Positions 44,751 through 53,200 of a stretch of 64,000 nucleotides of DNA are shown here, piece after piece. Origin of the DNA: Lentisphaeria bacterium (lineage in GTDB: Bacteria; Verrucomicrobiota; Lentisphaeria; Victivallales; UBA1829); the NCBI GenBank assembly GCA_003526375.1, contig DPDG01000077.1:124001-188000 (forward strand), given 5' to 3'. A program made the position numbers and the translations under genes. The notes beneath the pieces were generated by a model. It did not search any database and was not told the origin of the DNA. It saw nothing but the letters and a program-made list of their open reading frames with translations. The first letter of the stretch is position 1, and the number at the start of each line of letters is the position of its first letter.

Positions 44751-45830
44751 TTAAAAAGTCTCATTGAATTTTACTGCATAAGGTGCGGCAATGGAGTTTT
44801 CCATACTGCCGCCGAGCGCCAGTTCCACCGCATTCCTGCCGATTGCCGCCTGATCCAGTGCCACAGTTGCGAGTTTCGGCGTATGAATCTCCGAAAGCTC
44901 AAAACCCCCGAATCCCATCAGAATATAATCCTGCGGCGCCGTCAAGCCGTGCTCCTTCATCAAATCATAGAAATATCCCGCCATACTGTCCGCTCCGCAG
45001 AATACAAATGCCTTTCCGCGCGCAGCGGCGATATGTTTTGCGGCGATCTCCGCGACTTCCCTGTCCTTTTCCCTGCTGACGGTTGTAAATTCGCGGGTTG
45101 TGAAAACAGCGGCGGGATCGGCATCAAGCGTTTTCAGAAAAGCATGTTCCAGCAGCCTTATATCAGAAAATGTAGCTTCGCTGGCGGGGAACAGGAGAAA
45201 CACCGCAGCCGAGGAACGGCGTGCCAGTTTTGCAACATCCGCGCCGATTTCCTCCATCGGGAAGAAAGACGCTTTCACCGGGGCTTTCGCCGAACGGCCT
45301 GCAACGACTACGGGGATGCGTCCCGCGCGTGGCAGGATGTGCCGCCGGATGGATTCATCCGGTATCCGCATGTCCAGCACGATTCCGGCGATACCCGGAA
45401 TCGAAAACACCTCATCCGCCAGAATCTTCACGTCTTCATCGGTTGGAATACGATTTCGCAGACGCATGCACGATTCAGGAAACACGACGTGCTTGTGATT
45501 GGAGAGTGCGGATTCCATGATGCCGAAAATGATCCGGTTTCCGAAATTGTCGGTCGTGTTCATATCCCGGAGCGGACGGAAAGCGCATATGATCTTGTCC
45601 GCATGATTGTCTCCGTCTTCCGGCAGGACATAATATCCTTCGCCGTCCCGTTTCTCAATGAGTCCCTGATCGGAGAGCTCGCGGAATACGCGCAGCGCAA
45701 CGATGGAGCTGACATCATACGCATCGCACATCTCGCGGATTGAGGCAATGCGGTCGCCGGGAGCCAGTTTTCCCGATGCGATCTTTGTTTTCAGGTCTTC
45801 AATCACTCCGATATATTTTGCACGCGGCAT
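44751..45830 (-). CDS. GntR-HTH / LacI-type ligand-binding regulator (AraR-like layout)
   Basis: The 359-residue protein has a GntR helix (LAPGDRIASIREMCDAYDVS, GLIEKRDGEGYYV) and a LacI-type ligand domain ending with DYILMGFGGFELSEIHTPKL and VALDQAAIGRNAVEL. It heads the module with a prepilin-like gene and the DUF4838 enzyme. A palindrome lies at 45864-45875, 34 bases upstream of its ATG. Confidence 0.88.
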   Translation of the reverse strand: MPRAKYIGVIEDLKTKIASGKLAPGDRIASIREMCDAYDVSSIVALRVFRELSDQGLIEKRDGEGYYVLPEDGDNHADKIICAFRPLRDMNTTDNFGNRIIFGIMESALSNHKHVVFPESCMRLRNRIPTDEDVKILADEVFSIPGIAGIVLDMRIPDESIRRHILPRAGRIPVVVAGRSAKAPVKASFFPMEEIGADVAKLARRSSAAVFLLFPASEATFSDIRLLEHAFLKTLDADPAAVFTTREFTTVSREKDREVAEIAAKHIAAARGKAFVFCGADSMAGYFYDLMKEHGLTAPQDYILMGFGGFELSEIHTPKLATVALDQAAIGRNAVELALGGSMENSIAAPYAVKFNETF

Positions 45831-45863
45831 CTGCTGTTTTCCTGATATAATTCCAGTTTTATT

Positions 45864-45875
45864 ATTACATGTAAT
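45864..45875. promoter_or_regulatory. Palindrome ATTACATGTAAT upstream of the 44751-45830 regulator
   Basis: ATTACATGTAAT is a perfect 12-base palindrome within an A+T-rich stretch, 34 bases before the regulator ATG. It is a candidate autoregulatory operator. Confidence 0.45.
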
Positions 45876-45977
45876 TATAACCTATGATAATAAAAGTGTC
45901 AAGGGGGGGAAATGCAAAAAGTCTTTTTTTTTCTGATTTTTCCGTGTGCCGGAAGATATGGGGGATCGTGATACGGA

Positions 45978-46643
45978 CTACTCCGAATCGCATTCTTCAT
46001 TCATGCGCCGGAAAAATTCGTGCATGAATGCGGAACGGTCTTCTGCAAGCTTCCGCCCGGTGACGGTCAACATACGTTCCGGGACGGAACGCAGTTTGAC
46101 CAGATATTCCCTGTAAGCGGAGTCTTCCTCGCTGTAAGCCTCGGAATTCAGCGCCGCTTCCGATGTATTGTGAAGCTTTGCCCCGATTCTGCCCGCGAAG
46201 TGAAAGGCGCGTCCGACTCCGACCGCTCCGATGGAATCCAGCTTGTCGGCATCGTAGACAATTTTTTCTATGAGATTCTGCGGGGCGTTCTTCCCCCGGT
46301 AGCGATGTCTTGCAACCGCTTTGCCGACCGATTCGATCAATGCCTCGTCCCTGCATCCGAGTTCCCGCAGCAGGGCAGGGGCTTTGAGCCCGCCTTGCTC
46401 CGCATGGCAGATTCCGCCGTTGGATTTCATTTCCTCCGGGCGCGCAATATCGTGGAGAAGTGCCGCCAGTCTGACAGCAAGACCTTCAAAATCAGTGTGC
46501 TGCTCTCCGGCAAGAATCCGTTCCGCATTTTTGAGAACCCGCAGAGTATGTGCAAAGTCATGGCATCCCGGGGCGTCTCCGAGAATTTCTTCCGCTTTGC
46601 TCCGGACGGCATCGAACAATATTTTTTCTTCTGAAATCTTCAT
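45978..46643 (-). CDS. HD-domain phosphohydrolase
   Basis: The 221-residue product has the HD-superfamily metal motifs: His in CHDFAHTLRV, HD in LLHDIARP, and a later Asp in VYDADKLDSIGAVG. The last part matches the HD/PDEase subgroup that includes predicted phosphohydrolases such as YedJ. I chose the ATG at 46643 (MKISEEKILF); the frame extends further but overlaps the glgC terminator. Substrate unknown. Confidence 0.88.
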   Translation of the reverse strand: MKISEEKILFDAVRSKAEEILGDAPGCHDFAHTLRVLKNAERILAGEQHTDFEGLAVRLAALLHDIARPEEMKSNGGICHAEQGGLKAPALLRELGCRDEALIESVGKAVARHRYRGKNAPQNLIEKIVYDADKLDSIGAVGVGRAFHFAGRIGAKLHNTSEAALNSEAYSEEDSAYREYLVKLRSVPERMLTVTGRKLAEDRSAFMHEFFRRMNEECDSE

Positions 46644-46658
46644 CGTTTGTTCCAAGAG

Positions 46659-46698
46659 AAAAAGGCAGGAGAGTTTTTCTGTAATCTCCTGCCTTTTT
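46659..46698 (-). terminator. Terminator of glgC
   Basis: AAAAAGGCAGGAGA (46659-46672) and TCTCCTGCCTTTTT (46685-46698) form a 14-bp stem with T-runs on both strands, just after the glgC stop. Confidence 0.9.
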
Positions 46699-46717
46699 AG
46701 CTGTTGCATTGAGAGAG

Positions 46718-48034
46718 TCAGAGCTGGTGCGTCTCAAGGCTCTTGGGAAGTTCAAGCATCTGGTAATGCCTGTCTTTCGGAATGACGGTGAGCCATGCGT
46801 CCGGTCCGTATTCGGGTCCGAGATCGACAACCGGGTAACGCTTTGCGTCTTCCTCGCGGTCATACCCGATGATCGTTCCGCGCGGAATCACGTTGTGCTT
46901 GTCAATGATGCAGTTGCGGATGCGGCAGTGCTCTCCGATATCGACGTCGTTCAGCAGGATGGAATTATGCACCGTGGCATAGCTGTGCACGAAAACCGAG
47001 TTGAACAGGATGGAGCTTGTCACCGTGCTTCCCGAAACGATGCATCCGTCGCAGACGATGGAGTTGATCGCCTTCCCGATACGGGGGAGCCCGTGGACGT
47101 CAACTTCTTCATTATGAACGAATTTCGCGGGCGGAAGACTGAAATGGTAGTTGTAGATCGGCCATTTCGGATTGTAGAGGTCCAGTTGGGGACTGGTCGC
47201 ACGCAGGTCCATGTTGGCTTCGAAGTAGGATTTCAGGGTTCCGACATCGCGCCAGTAGGGTTTTTCCTGAACGGACTGTCCGGGAATCTTGTTGGAATAG
47301 AAATTGTAGGCAAAGAGCCGTCCGGTCGGGACCAGCGACGGAATGATGTCCTTGCCGAAATCATGCGAACTGTTCGGCTGGACATGGTCCTCATGCAGAA
47401 GATGCAGAATGTCTCCGGCGCCGAAAATGTAATTGCCCATAGAGGCGAGCGCCATGTTTTTGTCGTTCGGCAGCGGCGCCGGGTTTTCCGGTTTTTCCTG
47501 GAAACCGACAATGCGCCAATCCTCATCGACCTGAATCACGCCGAACTGCCTGGCGTCTTCAATCGGAACCGGAATCGCGGCAACGGTCGCAATCGCATTG
47601 CGATTGACATGGAAATCGACCATCTGGCTGATGTCCATTCTGTAAATGTGGTCGCCGCCGAAGACTGCGACGAGATCCGGGCTGAAGTCCTCGATCAGGT
47701 GCGCGTTCTGGAAAATCGCGTCCGCAGTTCCCATATACCACGACTTGTCCTCGGTCTGCATCTGCGCCGGGACGGGGATGATGAAACGGCCCTGCACGTG
47801 AGTGCTGGCGATGTTCCAGCCGTTGATGATGTGTTCCATCAGGCTCTGAGACTTGAACTGCGTAAGAACGAAAATACTGTCGATTCCGCTGTTGATGAAA
47901 TTACTGAGCACAAAGTCGATGATCCGGTATTTCCCGCCGAAAGGAACCGAGGGTTTGGCTCTCTGGTCAGTGAGCGGTGCAAGCCTTCTTCCTTCTCCTC
48001 CGGCTAAGATCATGGCAAGAACTGAAGTTCTCAT
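46718..48034 (-). CDS. glgC: Glucose-1-phosphate adenylyltransferase
   Basis: GlgC makes ADP-glucose for glycogen synthesis. The 438-residue protein begins with the nucleotide-binding motif MILAGGEGRRLAPLTDQRAK, followed by PFGGKYRIIDFVLSN and later FGGDHIYRMDISQ, all typical of bacterial GlgC. The C-terminal half has the left-handed beta-helix pattern (CDGCIVSGSTVTSSIL, SYATVHNSILL). GGAGG precedes the ATG. No other glg genes are adjacent, so glycogen synthesis is not clustered here. Confidence 0.96.
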   Translation of the reverse strand: MRTSVLAMILAGGEGRRLAPLTDQRAKPSVPFGGKYRIIDFVLSNFINSGIDSIFVLTQFKSQSLMEHIINGWNIASTHVQGRFIIPVPAQMQTEDKSWYMGTADAIFQNAHLIEDFSPDLVAVFGGDHIYRMDISQMVDFHVNRNAIATVAAIPVPIEDARQFGVIQVDEDWRIVGFQEKPENPAPLPNDKNMALASMGNYIFGAGDILHLLHEDHVQPNSSHDFGKDIIPSLVPTGRLFAYNFYSNKIPGQSVQEKPYWRDVGTLKSYFEANMDLRATSPQLDLYNPKWPIYNYHFSLPPAKFVHNEEVDVHGLPRIGKAINSIVCDGCIVSGSTVTSSILFNSVFVHSYATVHNSILLNDVDIGEHCRIRNCIIDKHNVIPRGTIIGYDREEDAKRYPVVDLGPEYGPDAWLTVIPKDRHYQMLELPKSLETHQL

Positions 48035-48215
48035 AGTTATCCCTCCTTATTTTTTAGCACGCTATACGATAGCACAAAATTTCAAAACTCAAAATCGAAA
48101 ATCGAAATTAAACACAGATATTACAAAAAATTATTGATTTTGTTACGCTTTTATTGAAAAAATCCGATTTCATACTATGTTGGTGGTTTCGTTGAATACA
48201 AGGAGCGATTGAAAA

Positions 48216-48809
48216 ATGATTGTGAAAAATACCGATGAGGCATTGAAGGAGTGTCTTGCCGCTCTCGGCCGCAGGGGAAGCGTTCTTCTGGTGCCGACCG
48301 AGACTGTTTACGGATTGGTCTGCGACTGGTGTGACGCGGAGGCGCGCGCAAGGATTTACCAATTGAAGCATCGCAGTGAAAATAAACCGTTTGCAGCTTT
48401 TCTGCCATCGGCCGATGCCGTGTTTTCCTGCGTGCCGGAGCTGCCGGAAACGGCGCGTGTTTTTGCGGAAAAATTCTGTCCCGGCCCCGTTACGCTGGTG
48501 GTTCCGGACGGCAGCGGCTCCACTTTCGGTTTCCGCATCCCGGATCATCCTTTCATTTTGAAACTCCTGAAGGCTTACGGCAAACCGCTTGCATCGACGA
48601 GCGCAAACCTTTCCGGCGTTCCCGCGGCTCTTTCCGTCGCGGATGCTTTGAAAACAATTGACGGAACACCGGAAGTCGTTGTGGATGCCGGTGTTCTGCC
48701 TTCCGATTCCAAAGCGTCCACGGTCATTCTGGTGAATGCCGATTCCACATGGAAGATTCTGCGTCCGGGGCCGGTGACGGAGGAAGCCTTGAAAAAAGCG
48801 CTGGCTTGA
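48216..48809 (+). CDS. L-threonylcarbamoyladenylate synthase (Sua5/YrdC/YciO family)
   Basis: The family makes threonylcarbamoyl-AMP for t6A in tRNAs decoding ANN codons. The 197-residue product has LVPTETVYGLVCD, LKHRSENKPFAAFL (the K-x-R...N-K-P motif) and STSANLSGVPA. Length fits YrdC. AAGGAG precedes the ATG. It runs convergent to the membrane-protein pair with an 11-base gap. Confidence 0.93.
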   Translation: MIVKNTDEALKECLAALGRRGSVLLVPTETVYGLVCDWCDAEARARIYQLKHRSENKPFAAFLPSADAVFSCVPELPETARVFAEKFCPGPVTLVVPDGSGSTFGFRIPDHPFILKLLKAYGKPLASTSANLSGVPAALSVADALKTIDGTPEVVVDAGVLPSDSKASTVILVNADSTWKILRPGPVTEEALKKALA

Positions 48810-48820
48810 AACAGCGGAAA

Positions 48821-49264
48821 CTATTCCTGTCTTTCTTCTGGTTCCATTGTTTCCCTGTTCCGAGGAACGAACTTCCTGTCGAATTTCAATAGAAGATAGA
48901 ATAAGGCAACAATGTAGGCGGAAAAAAGGAATAAGACAGGAACAATACCTATGCCACGGAAATAGTAATGCAAGATTTCAATGAGAAACAGAAAGGGAAA
49001 GTATAGAAGCATGAGTAATGCCATGCCGAATGATTGATGGGATAAGCTGAAAATAAAGACAGAAAATAGAGCGAAAAGCAGGGAAAACATCAAATGGCGC
49101 CTTTTGCTGTAAGGCACTTTTTCTCCCAGTCTGTAGCCGCATAACCACGGCAGCAGGAATGCAAACAGGGCACCGAGCAGGAACACCCAATAAACCGGAT
49201 CGGGATAATGCTGATTGAATATCTCACGGCAGATTCCCGTAAAAGCTTCTTGTATTGCTTCCAT
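48821..49264 (-). CDS. Small membrane protein, tandem paralogue 2
   Basis: The 147-residue product has about four hydrophobic segments. It shares nearly identical blocks with the neighbour upstream: FAFLLPWLCGYRLGEKVPYS near residue 35 and LLKFDRKFVPRNRETMEPEE at the end. The region between is different. The DNA of these blocks is also nearly identical. It starts 2 bases after its paralogue, with AGGA inside that gene. Function unknown. Confidence 0.75.
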   Translation of the reverse strand: MEAIQEAFTGICREIFNQHYPDPVYWVFLLGALFAFLLPWLCGYRLGEKVPYSKRRHLMFSLLFALFSVFIFSLSHQSFGMALLMLLYFPFLFLIEILHYYFRGIGIVPVLFLFSAYIVALFYLLLKFDRKFVPRNRETMEPEERQE

Positions 49265-49266
49265 TC

Positions 49267-49725
49267 TTATTTATCCTGTCTTTCTTCCGGTTCCATTGTT
49301 TCCCTGTTCCGAGGAACGAACTTCCTGTCGAATTTCAATAGAAGATATGCGGCTGCAATTACATAAACGGGGTAAAACAGGAGCGAAATATTCCACAGAA
49401 CAGCATAAAGAATCCAGTAGGGGAGATAAAGCCATCCGGTCAGCTCCGTTGCAAATGTTCCGCTGATGCGCGGATCGGAATACAGCTGGTTGCCGAGTGC
49501 GGCAAGGATCGGCAGAATAAAAAGGACGAGCGAAAGAATCGCATGACGTTTTTTGCTGTAAGGCACCTTTTCTCCCAGTCTGTAGCCGCATAGCCACGGC
49601 AGCAGGAATGCAAACAGAGCTCCGAGCAGGATCACCCACCGGAGCTGTTCATAAACCGGGCTGAGATAGCGCAACCCGAACATGGCATTCAATGTGCATC
49701 CGGGACATGCAAGCATGATATTCAT
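49267..49725 (-). CDS. Small membrane protein, tandem paralogue 1
   Basis: The 152-residue product has about four hydrophobic segments, the block FAFLLPWLCGYRLGEKVPYS and the charged C-terminus LLKFDRKFVPRNRETMEPEE. AAGGAG precedes the ATG by 8 bases. The middle is unlike paralogue 2. No family recognised; a channel, carrier or sensor role cannot be told. Confidence 0.75.
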   Translation of the reverse strand: MNIMLACPGCTLNAMFGLRYLSPVYEQLRWVILLGALFAFLLPWLCGYRLGEKVPYSKKRHAILSLVLFILPILAALGNQLYSDPRISGTFATELTGWLYLPYWILYAVLWNISLLFYPVYVIAAAYLLLKFDRKFVPRNRETMEPEERQDK

Positions 49726-49822
49726 GATGCTTCTCCTTTTTTACGGCGAAACCATGATAATTTGTTTTATTATGCTCCTCTGATCATATATTATCATCAT
49801 AAACCGGAAATGCAAATGAAAA

Positions 49823-49857
49823 AAGAGATTCCGCATCGTGATGACACGGAATCTCTT
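49823..49857 (-). terminator. Terminator of the RRM gene
   Basis: AAGAGATTCCG and CGGAATCTCTT (49823-49833, 49847-49857) form an 11-bp stem; on the minus strand a short T-rich run follows, just after the RRM stop. Confidence 0.75.
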
Positions 49858-49883
49858 CTGAAAGATATTACAGGAAGTAAATC

Positions 49884-50192
49884 TTAGTAGCTGTTGCGGA
49901 ATCCGCCTCTGCGGTTGCCGCCGCCGAAACCGCCGCGACTCGGGCGTTCTTCGCGGGGGCGCGCCTCGTTGACGACGAGAGCACGGCCGCCGTGACTGGT
50001 TCCGTTCATGCCGTCAATCGCTTTCCGGGCTTCCGCACTGTCGTTCATTTCGACAAATCCGAATCCTTTGGCGCGGCCTGTGTCGCGGTCCATCACGAGA
50101 CGGGCGCTGTTGACGGTTCCGAATGCGCTGAATGCATCATTGAGGTCGGCTTCGGTCATGGAGTAAGGCATGTTGCCTACGTAGATGTTCAT
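49884..50192 (-). CDS. RRM-type RNA-binding protein
   Basis: The 102-residue product has one RNA-recognition motif: RNP2 MNIYVGNMPYS and RNP1 AKGFGFVEM, then a Gly/Arg-rich tail (GGFGGGNRRGGFRNSY). Such proteins in PVC bacteria and cyanobacteria are often cold-induced RNA chaperones. AAAGGA lies 8 bases before the ATG at 50192; an upstream in-frame extension is unlike the family. A leader of several hundred bases without a gene precedes it. Confidence 0.93.
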   Translation of the reverse strand: MNIYVGNMPYSMTEADLNDAFSAFGTVNSARLVMDRDTGRAKGFGFVEMNDSAEARKAIDGMNGTSHGGRALVVNEARPREERPSRGGFGGGNRRGGFRNSY

Positions 50193-50683
50193 AATGTTTT
50201 TCCTTTTCTGCCACAGTTTCTGCGGCAAGTTTTAATTGTTTTGTGCTTTCTCCGGATAGAGGTGAATGTTTTAATCCATTTGAAATCGCCGGATAGAGAG
50301 TGGAGAAAGCGCAATTTGCTGCAACCATCAGGAAATGACATACGGAATATCTGAAACTCTGCAACAGAGTAACGATCAGGATTGGAATGCCTTAGAAGAC
50401 ATTGTGGGTAAGAATCAAATAAAAAAATCCCGGTAACAGTCAGAAAGTCGCTGGTTTCAAATGACCGGACTCGTTCCGGCCGCATTGCGATTGGATCTGA
50501 AAGATTATATTACTAATGTAACGGTGTTTTTCCATAATGCAACCGGATATTTGAAAATAAATGAAAAATAATTTTTTACACCGTAATTACAATACGTATT
50601 CCGATATTTTTCCGACGGGAGGTTATTTGCAAGTGAAAAGAATCGGATATATTGTATTGAGTTAAAAGAGAGGCGGGTTCAGT
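50193..50683. other. 491-base gene-free region between the RRM gene and the FlaR-like gene
   Basis: No gene is convincing here. It must hold promoters for two divergent genes. A short GC-rich hairpin (ACCGGACTCGTTCCGGC) lies near 50462-50480. A long 5' untranslated leader for the RRM gene, as seen in cold-shock genes, is possible but not shown. Confidence 0.35.
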
Positions 50684-51196
50684 ATGCGCAGAATTCTGGT
50701 TGTCGGTTGCTGTGGTGCGGGAAAAACAACTTTGTCACGGGAACTGGGGGAGATTCTCCGGATTCCGGTTTATCATCTGGACCGTTATTTCTGGAAGCCG
50801 GGCTGGGTCGAGGACTCCAGGGAGAATTTTGATGCTGCTCTGGCGAAGCTTCTTCAGGAGGATGCGTGGATCATGGACGGCAATTACGGGCGCACTTTTC
50901 CCGAACGCCTGAAATATGCGGATACGGTTATTTTTCTGAAATACCCGCGCTGTCTCTGCCTCCGCCGGGTTTTGAAGCGTTACCTGGATTATCGCGGCAG
51001 GACACGTCCCGATCTGACGGAGGGGTGTCTCGAACGACTGAATTTTGAGTTCCTGCGCTACATCTGGACATATAACAGAAAGATGCTTCCGAGGATGGAA
51101 CGGTATCTGAAAGAAGCTGGAAAAGGGTGCCGTTTGTATGTTTTCGACCGCCCGGAGGGAACAGAGGCGTTTTTGCGTTGTCTGAAACAGAAATAG
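50684..51196 (+). CDS. FlaR-like P-loop NTPase (topology modulation protein family)
   Basis: The 170-residue product has a P-loop VGCCGAGKTTLSREL and the pattern YHLDRYFWKPGW..., ...WIMDGNYGRTFPERL, which is typical of the adenylate-kinase-like family annotated as topology modulation protein FlaR. The real substrate is not well known. AGAGGCGGG precedes the ATG. It is convergent with sixA. Confidence 0.85.
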   Translation: MRRILVVGCCGAGKTTLSRELGEILRIPVYHLDRYFWKPGWVEDSRENFDAALAKLLQEDAWIMDGNYGRTFPERLKYADTVIFLKYPRCLCLRRVLKRYLDYRGRTRPDLTEGCLERLNFEFLRYIWTYNRKMLPRMERYLKEAGKGCRLYVFDRPEGTEAFLRCLKQK

Positions 51197-51266
51197 CGAA
51201 AGGGCGGAGCAATGCGCAGCCTTGCCGCCATGTATGCGGAGTATTTTTGAGTAAAAAAGGACGGTG

Positions 51267-51746
51267 TCAGCTGTTCTGAAAGCGGAGGTTCGGAGGTGTC
51301 GCCGCGAGTTTTTTCCAGCAGTCCGCCGGGAATTCGAGAGAGCAGACGGAACAGGTCGGGAAAGAACCGGAGAACTGCGGGTAAAGACGCATGACCAGCT
51401 CCGCGACGGTCGGATTGTGCCCGAACAGAATGACACGGCTGACTGCGTCGTTCCAATGTGAAATGACCTGAATGATGTCGGAAGCCGAACCCGTATAGAT
51501 CAGCATGTCCGTGAGAATCGCGTCCCGCGGAATATTGAACGCGGCGGCGAAGATGCGCGCGGTCTGCACGGCTCTCTGCGCGGGACTGGAGATCAGCATT
51601 TCCGGTTGGAGGATGTTCTGCGCTGTTTTCCGGGAAACCCGGTCTGCTTCCGATATTCCGCATTCCGTCAGGGAACGCTCAAAATCGGAATGAAGGTTTC
51701 TGAGCGGTTCCGCTTCGGCATGGCGCACAATGGTCAAGTATTTCAT
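51267..51746 (-). CDS. sixA: Phosphohistidine phosphatase SixA-like
   Basis: The 159-residue product is a histidine phosphatase with the catalytic RHAEAEP near the start, SSPAQRAVQTA and a second His in LFGHNPTVAEL. SixA dephosphorylates phosphohistidine in HPt-type domains or PTS proteins. GGGAGG lies 7 bases before the ATG. It follows the HtrA gene by 15 bases, so they are co-transcribed. Confidence 0.88.
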   Translation of the reverse strand: MKYLTIVRHAEAEPLRNLHSDFERSLTECGISEADRVSRKTAQNILQPEMLISSPAQRAVQTARIFAAAFNIPRDAILTDMLIYTGSASDIIQVISHWNDAVSRVILFGHNPTVAELVMRLYPQFSGSFPTCSVCSLEFPADCWKKLAATPPNLRFQNS

Positions 51747-51761
51747 GATCAGCCCTCCCTG

Positions 51762-53147
51762 TTATCTGACCGGCAGTTTCACCTTCTGTTTTGCGAGATA
51801 ATGCTTTCCGCCGATTATGACGGGCGTGATGAAAACCGCTTCCGCCGTGTCGTTGTAGTGGAGACGGTTCATCGCCACCGCCAGATCCGTGGCGGAGTTG
51901 ATGTTGGTTGAATTGATCTTGACCAGCAGGTCGCCCCGTTTGACCTCCGACGGCGTGTTCGGCAGAATGCCGCAGACGACCAGCCCGGAATCCAGCGCAT
52001 ACGGAATTTCCCGCGCCAGTTCCGGCGTTATGACGGCGAGATCAAGCCCTAGTTTTTCTCTGGCGTTTTCAAGCGAGTTACGGTAGGTGAGTTTGCGCGG
52101 CGTGATTGCATATTGCCTGCCGGAAGCTGTTGCGATCGTGACTGTCTGGTCCGGTTCCAGTGCGATGAGCTGCCGGCTGAGGTCCAGCAGATCGCAGAGT
52201 TTTTTCCCGTTGAATGAGACGATGACATCGCCTTTCCGCAGTCCTGCCTCCGCCGCCGGAGAGCCGTGAATAATATCCGCGACAATGATTTCCCCCGTGT
52301 CATTTTCCAGCGTTCTCTGTCCGGGGATGATTCCGAGGTAAAGGTGTTTGAAACGTTCCGGGATCATCCATTTGGCGATGACGTTCTCGATGCGGAACAG
52401 CGGAATGGCGAATCCGATTCCCGGCGCATTTTCGTAGACGGACATATTCATGCCGATCACTTCGCCGTCAATATTGATGAGCGGGCCGCCGCTGTTGCCG
52501 GGGTATACGATGGCGTCCGTCTGGAGAATGTCGGAGAAGATGACGCGTCCCTTGTAGGTGAACTTGCGCATCTTTCCGCTGAGCGTTCCGACGGAGATGG
52601 AGCTGTCGAGCCCGAACGGATTCCCGACGGCAATCACGGTTTCTCCGAGATAGAGTTTTCCGGTATTGTCGCAGGTGATCGCCTGAAGATTCGGCGGAGG
52701 ATTTTTGATGCTGAGGAGCGCAATGTCGTTGACCTGGTCATCCGCCACGACGTTGGCGTCGTAAGCCTTGCCGTTGGTCAGCGTGACCATGATGCGCGTC
52801 GCCCGGTTCACGACGTGCGCGTTTGTGACCACGAGCCCCGATTTATCTATGATGAAACCACTTCCGAGGGAGTAGGTTTTCTGCTGTTTCTGAGCGTTGA
52901 TGAATTCGTCGAACATGTTCTGGTAGGGGCCGTTGTGGACATCCCGCGTCACGATCCGTTCCGTGCCGATATTGACCACGGCGGGCATGACTCTTTCAAT
53001 GGCTTTGACCACTTCGTTGCGGCGTCTTGAGCCGCCCGGTTCCTCCGGATTTGCGGACGATTGTGCGTGTTTCGGCGGGAAAATGAGAAAAGCAAGCACA
53101 ATTATCAGCACTGCAATGACAAAAAGACTTGATTTTTTCGCATTCAT
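51762..53147 (-). CDS. HtrA/DegP-like serine protease with two PDZ domains
   Basis: The 461-residue protein has an N-terminal hydrophobic signal/anchor (SLFVIAVLIIVLAFLIF) and a trypsin-like domain with His in VVTNAHVVN, Asp in NDIALLSI and Ser in YPGNSGGPLIN. A first PDZ domain contains SPAAEAGLRKGDVIVSFNGK, and a second contains GILPNTPSEVKRGDLLVKIN. This is the layout of periplasmic quality-control proteases. AAGGGA precedes the ATG. It diverges from the DUF2851 gene. Confidence 0.95.
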   Translation of the reverse strand: MNAKKSSLFVIAVLIIVLAFLIFPPKHAQSSANPEEPGGSRRRNEVVKAIERVMPAVVNIGTERIVTRDVHNGPYQNMFDEFINAQKQQKTYSLGSGFIIDKSGLVVTNAHVVNRATRIMVTLTNGKAYDANVVADDQVNDIALLSIKNPPPNLQAITCDNTGKLYLGETVIAVGNPFGLDSSISVGTLSGKMRKFTYKGRVIFSDILQTDAIVYPGNSGGPLINIDGEVIGMNMSVYENAPGIGFAIPLFRIENVIAKWMIPERFKHLYLGIIPGQRTLENDTGEIIVADIIHGSPAAEAGLRKGDVIVSFNGKKLCDLLDLSRQLIALEPDQTVTIATASGRQYAITPRKLTYRNSLENAREKLGLDLAVITPELAREIPYALDSGLVVCGILPNTPSEVKRGDLLVKINSTNINSATDLAVAMNRLHYNDTAEAVFITPVIIGGKHYLAKQKVKLPVR

Positions 53148-53200
53148 GATAAATATTCCCTTATGATGATTCAGTTAAGAATAACCGATAACGGGAAAAA

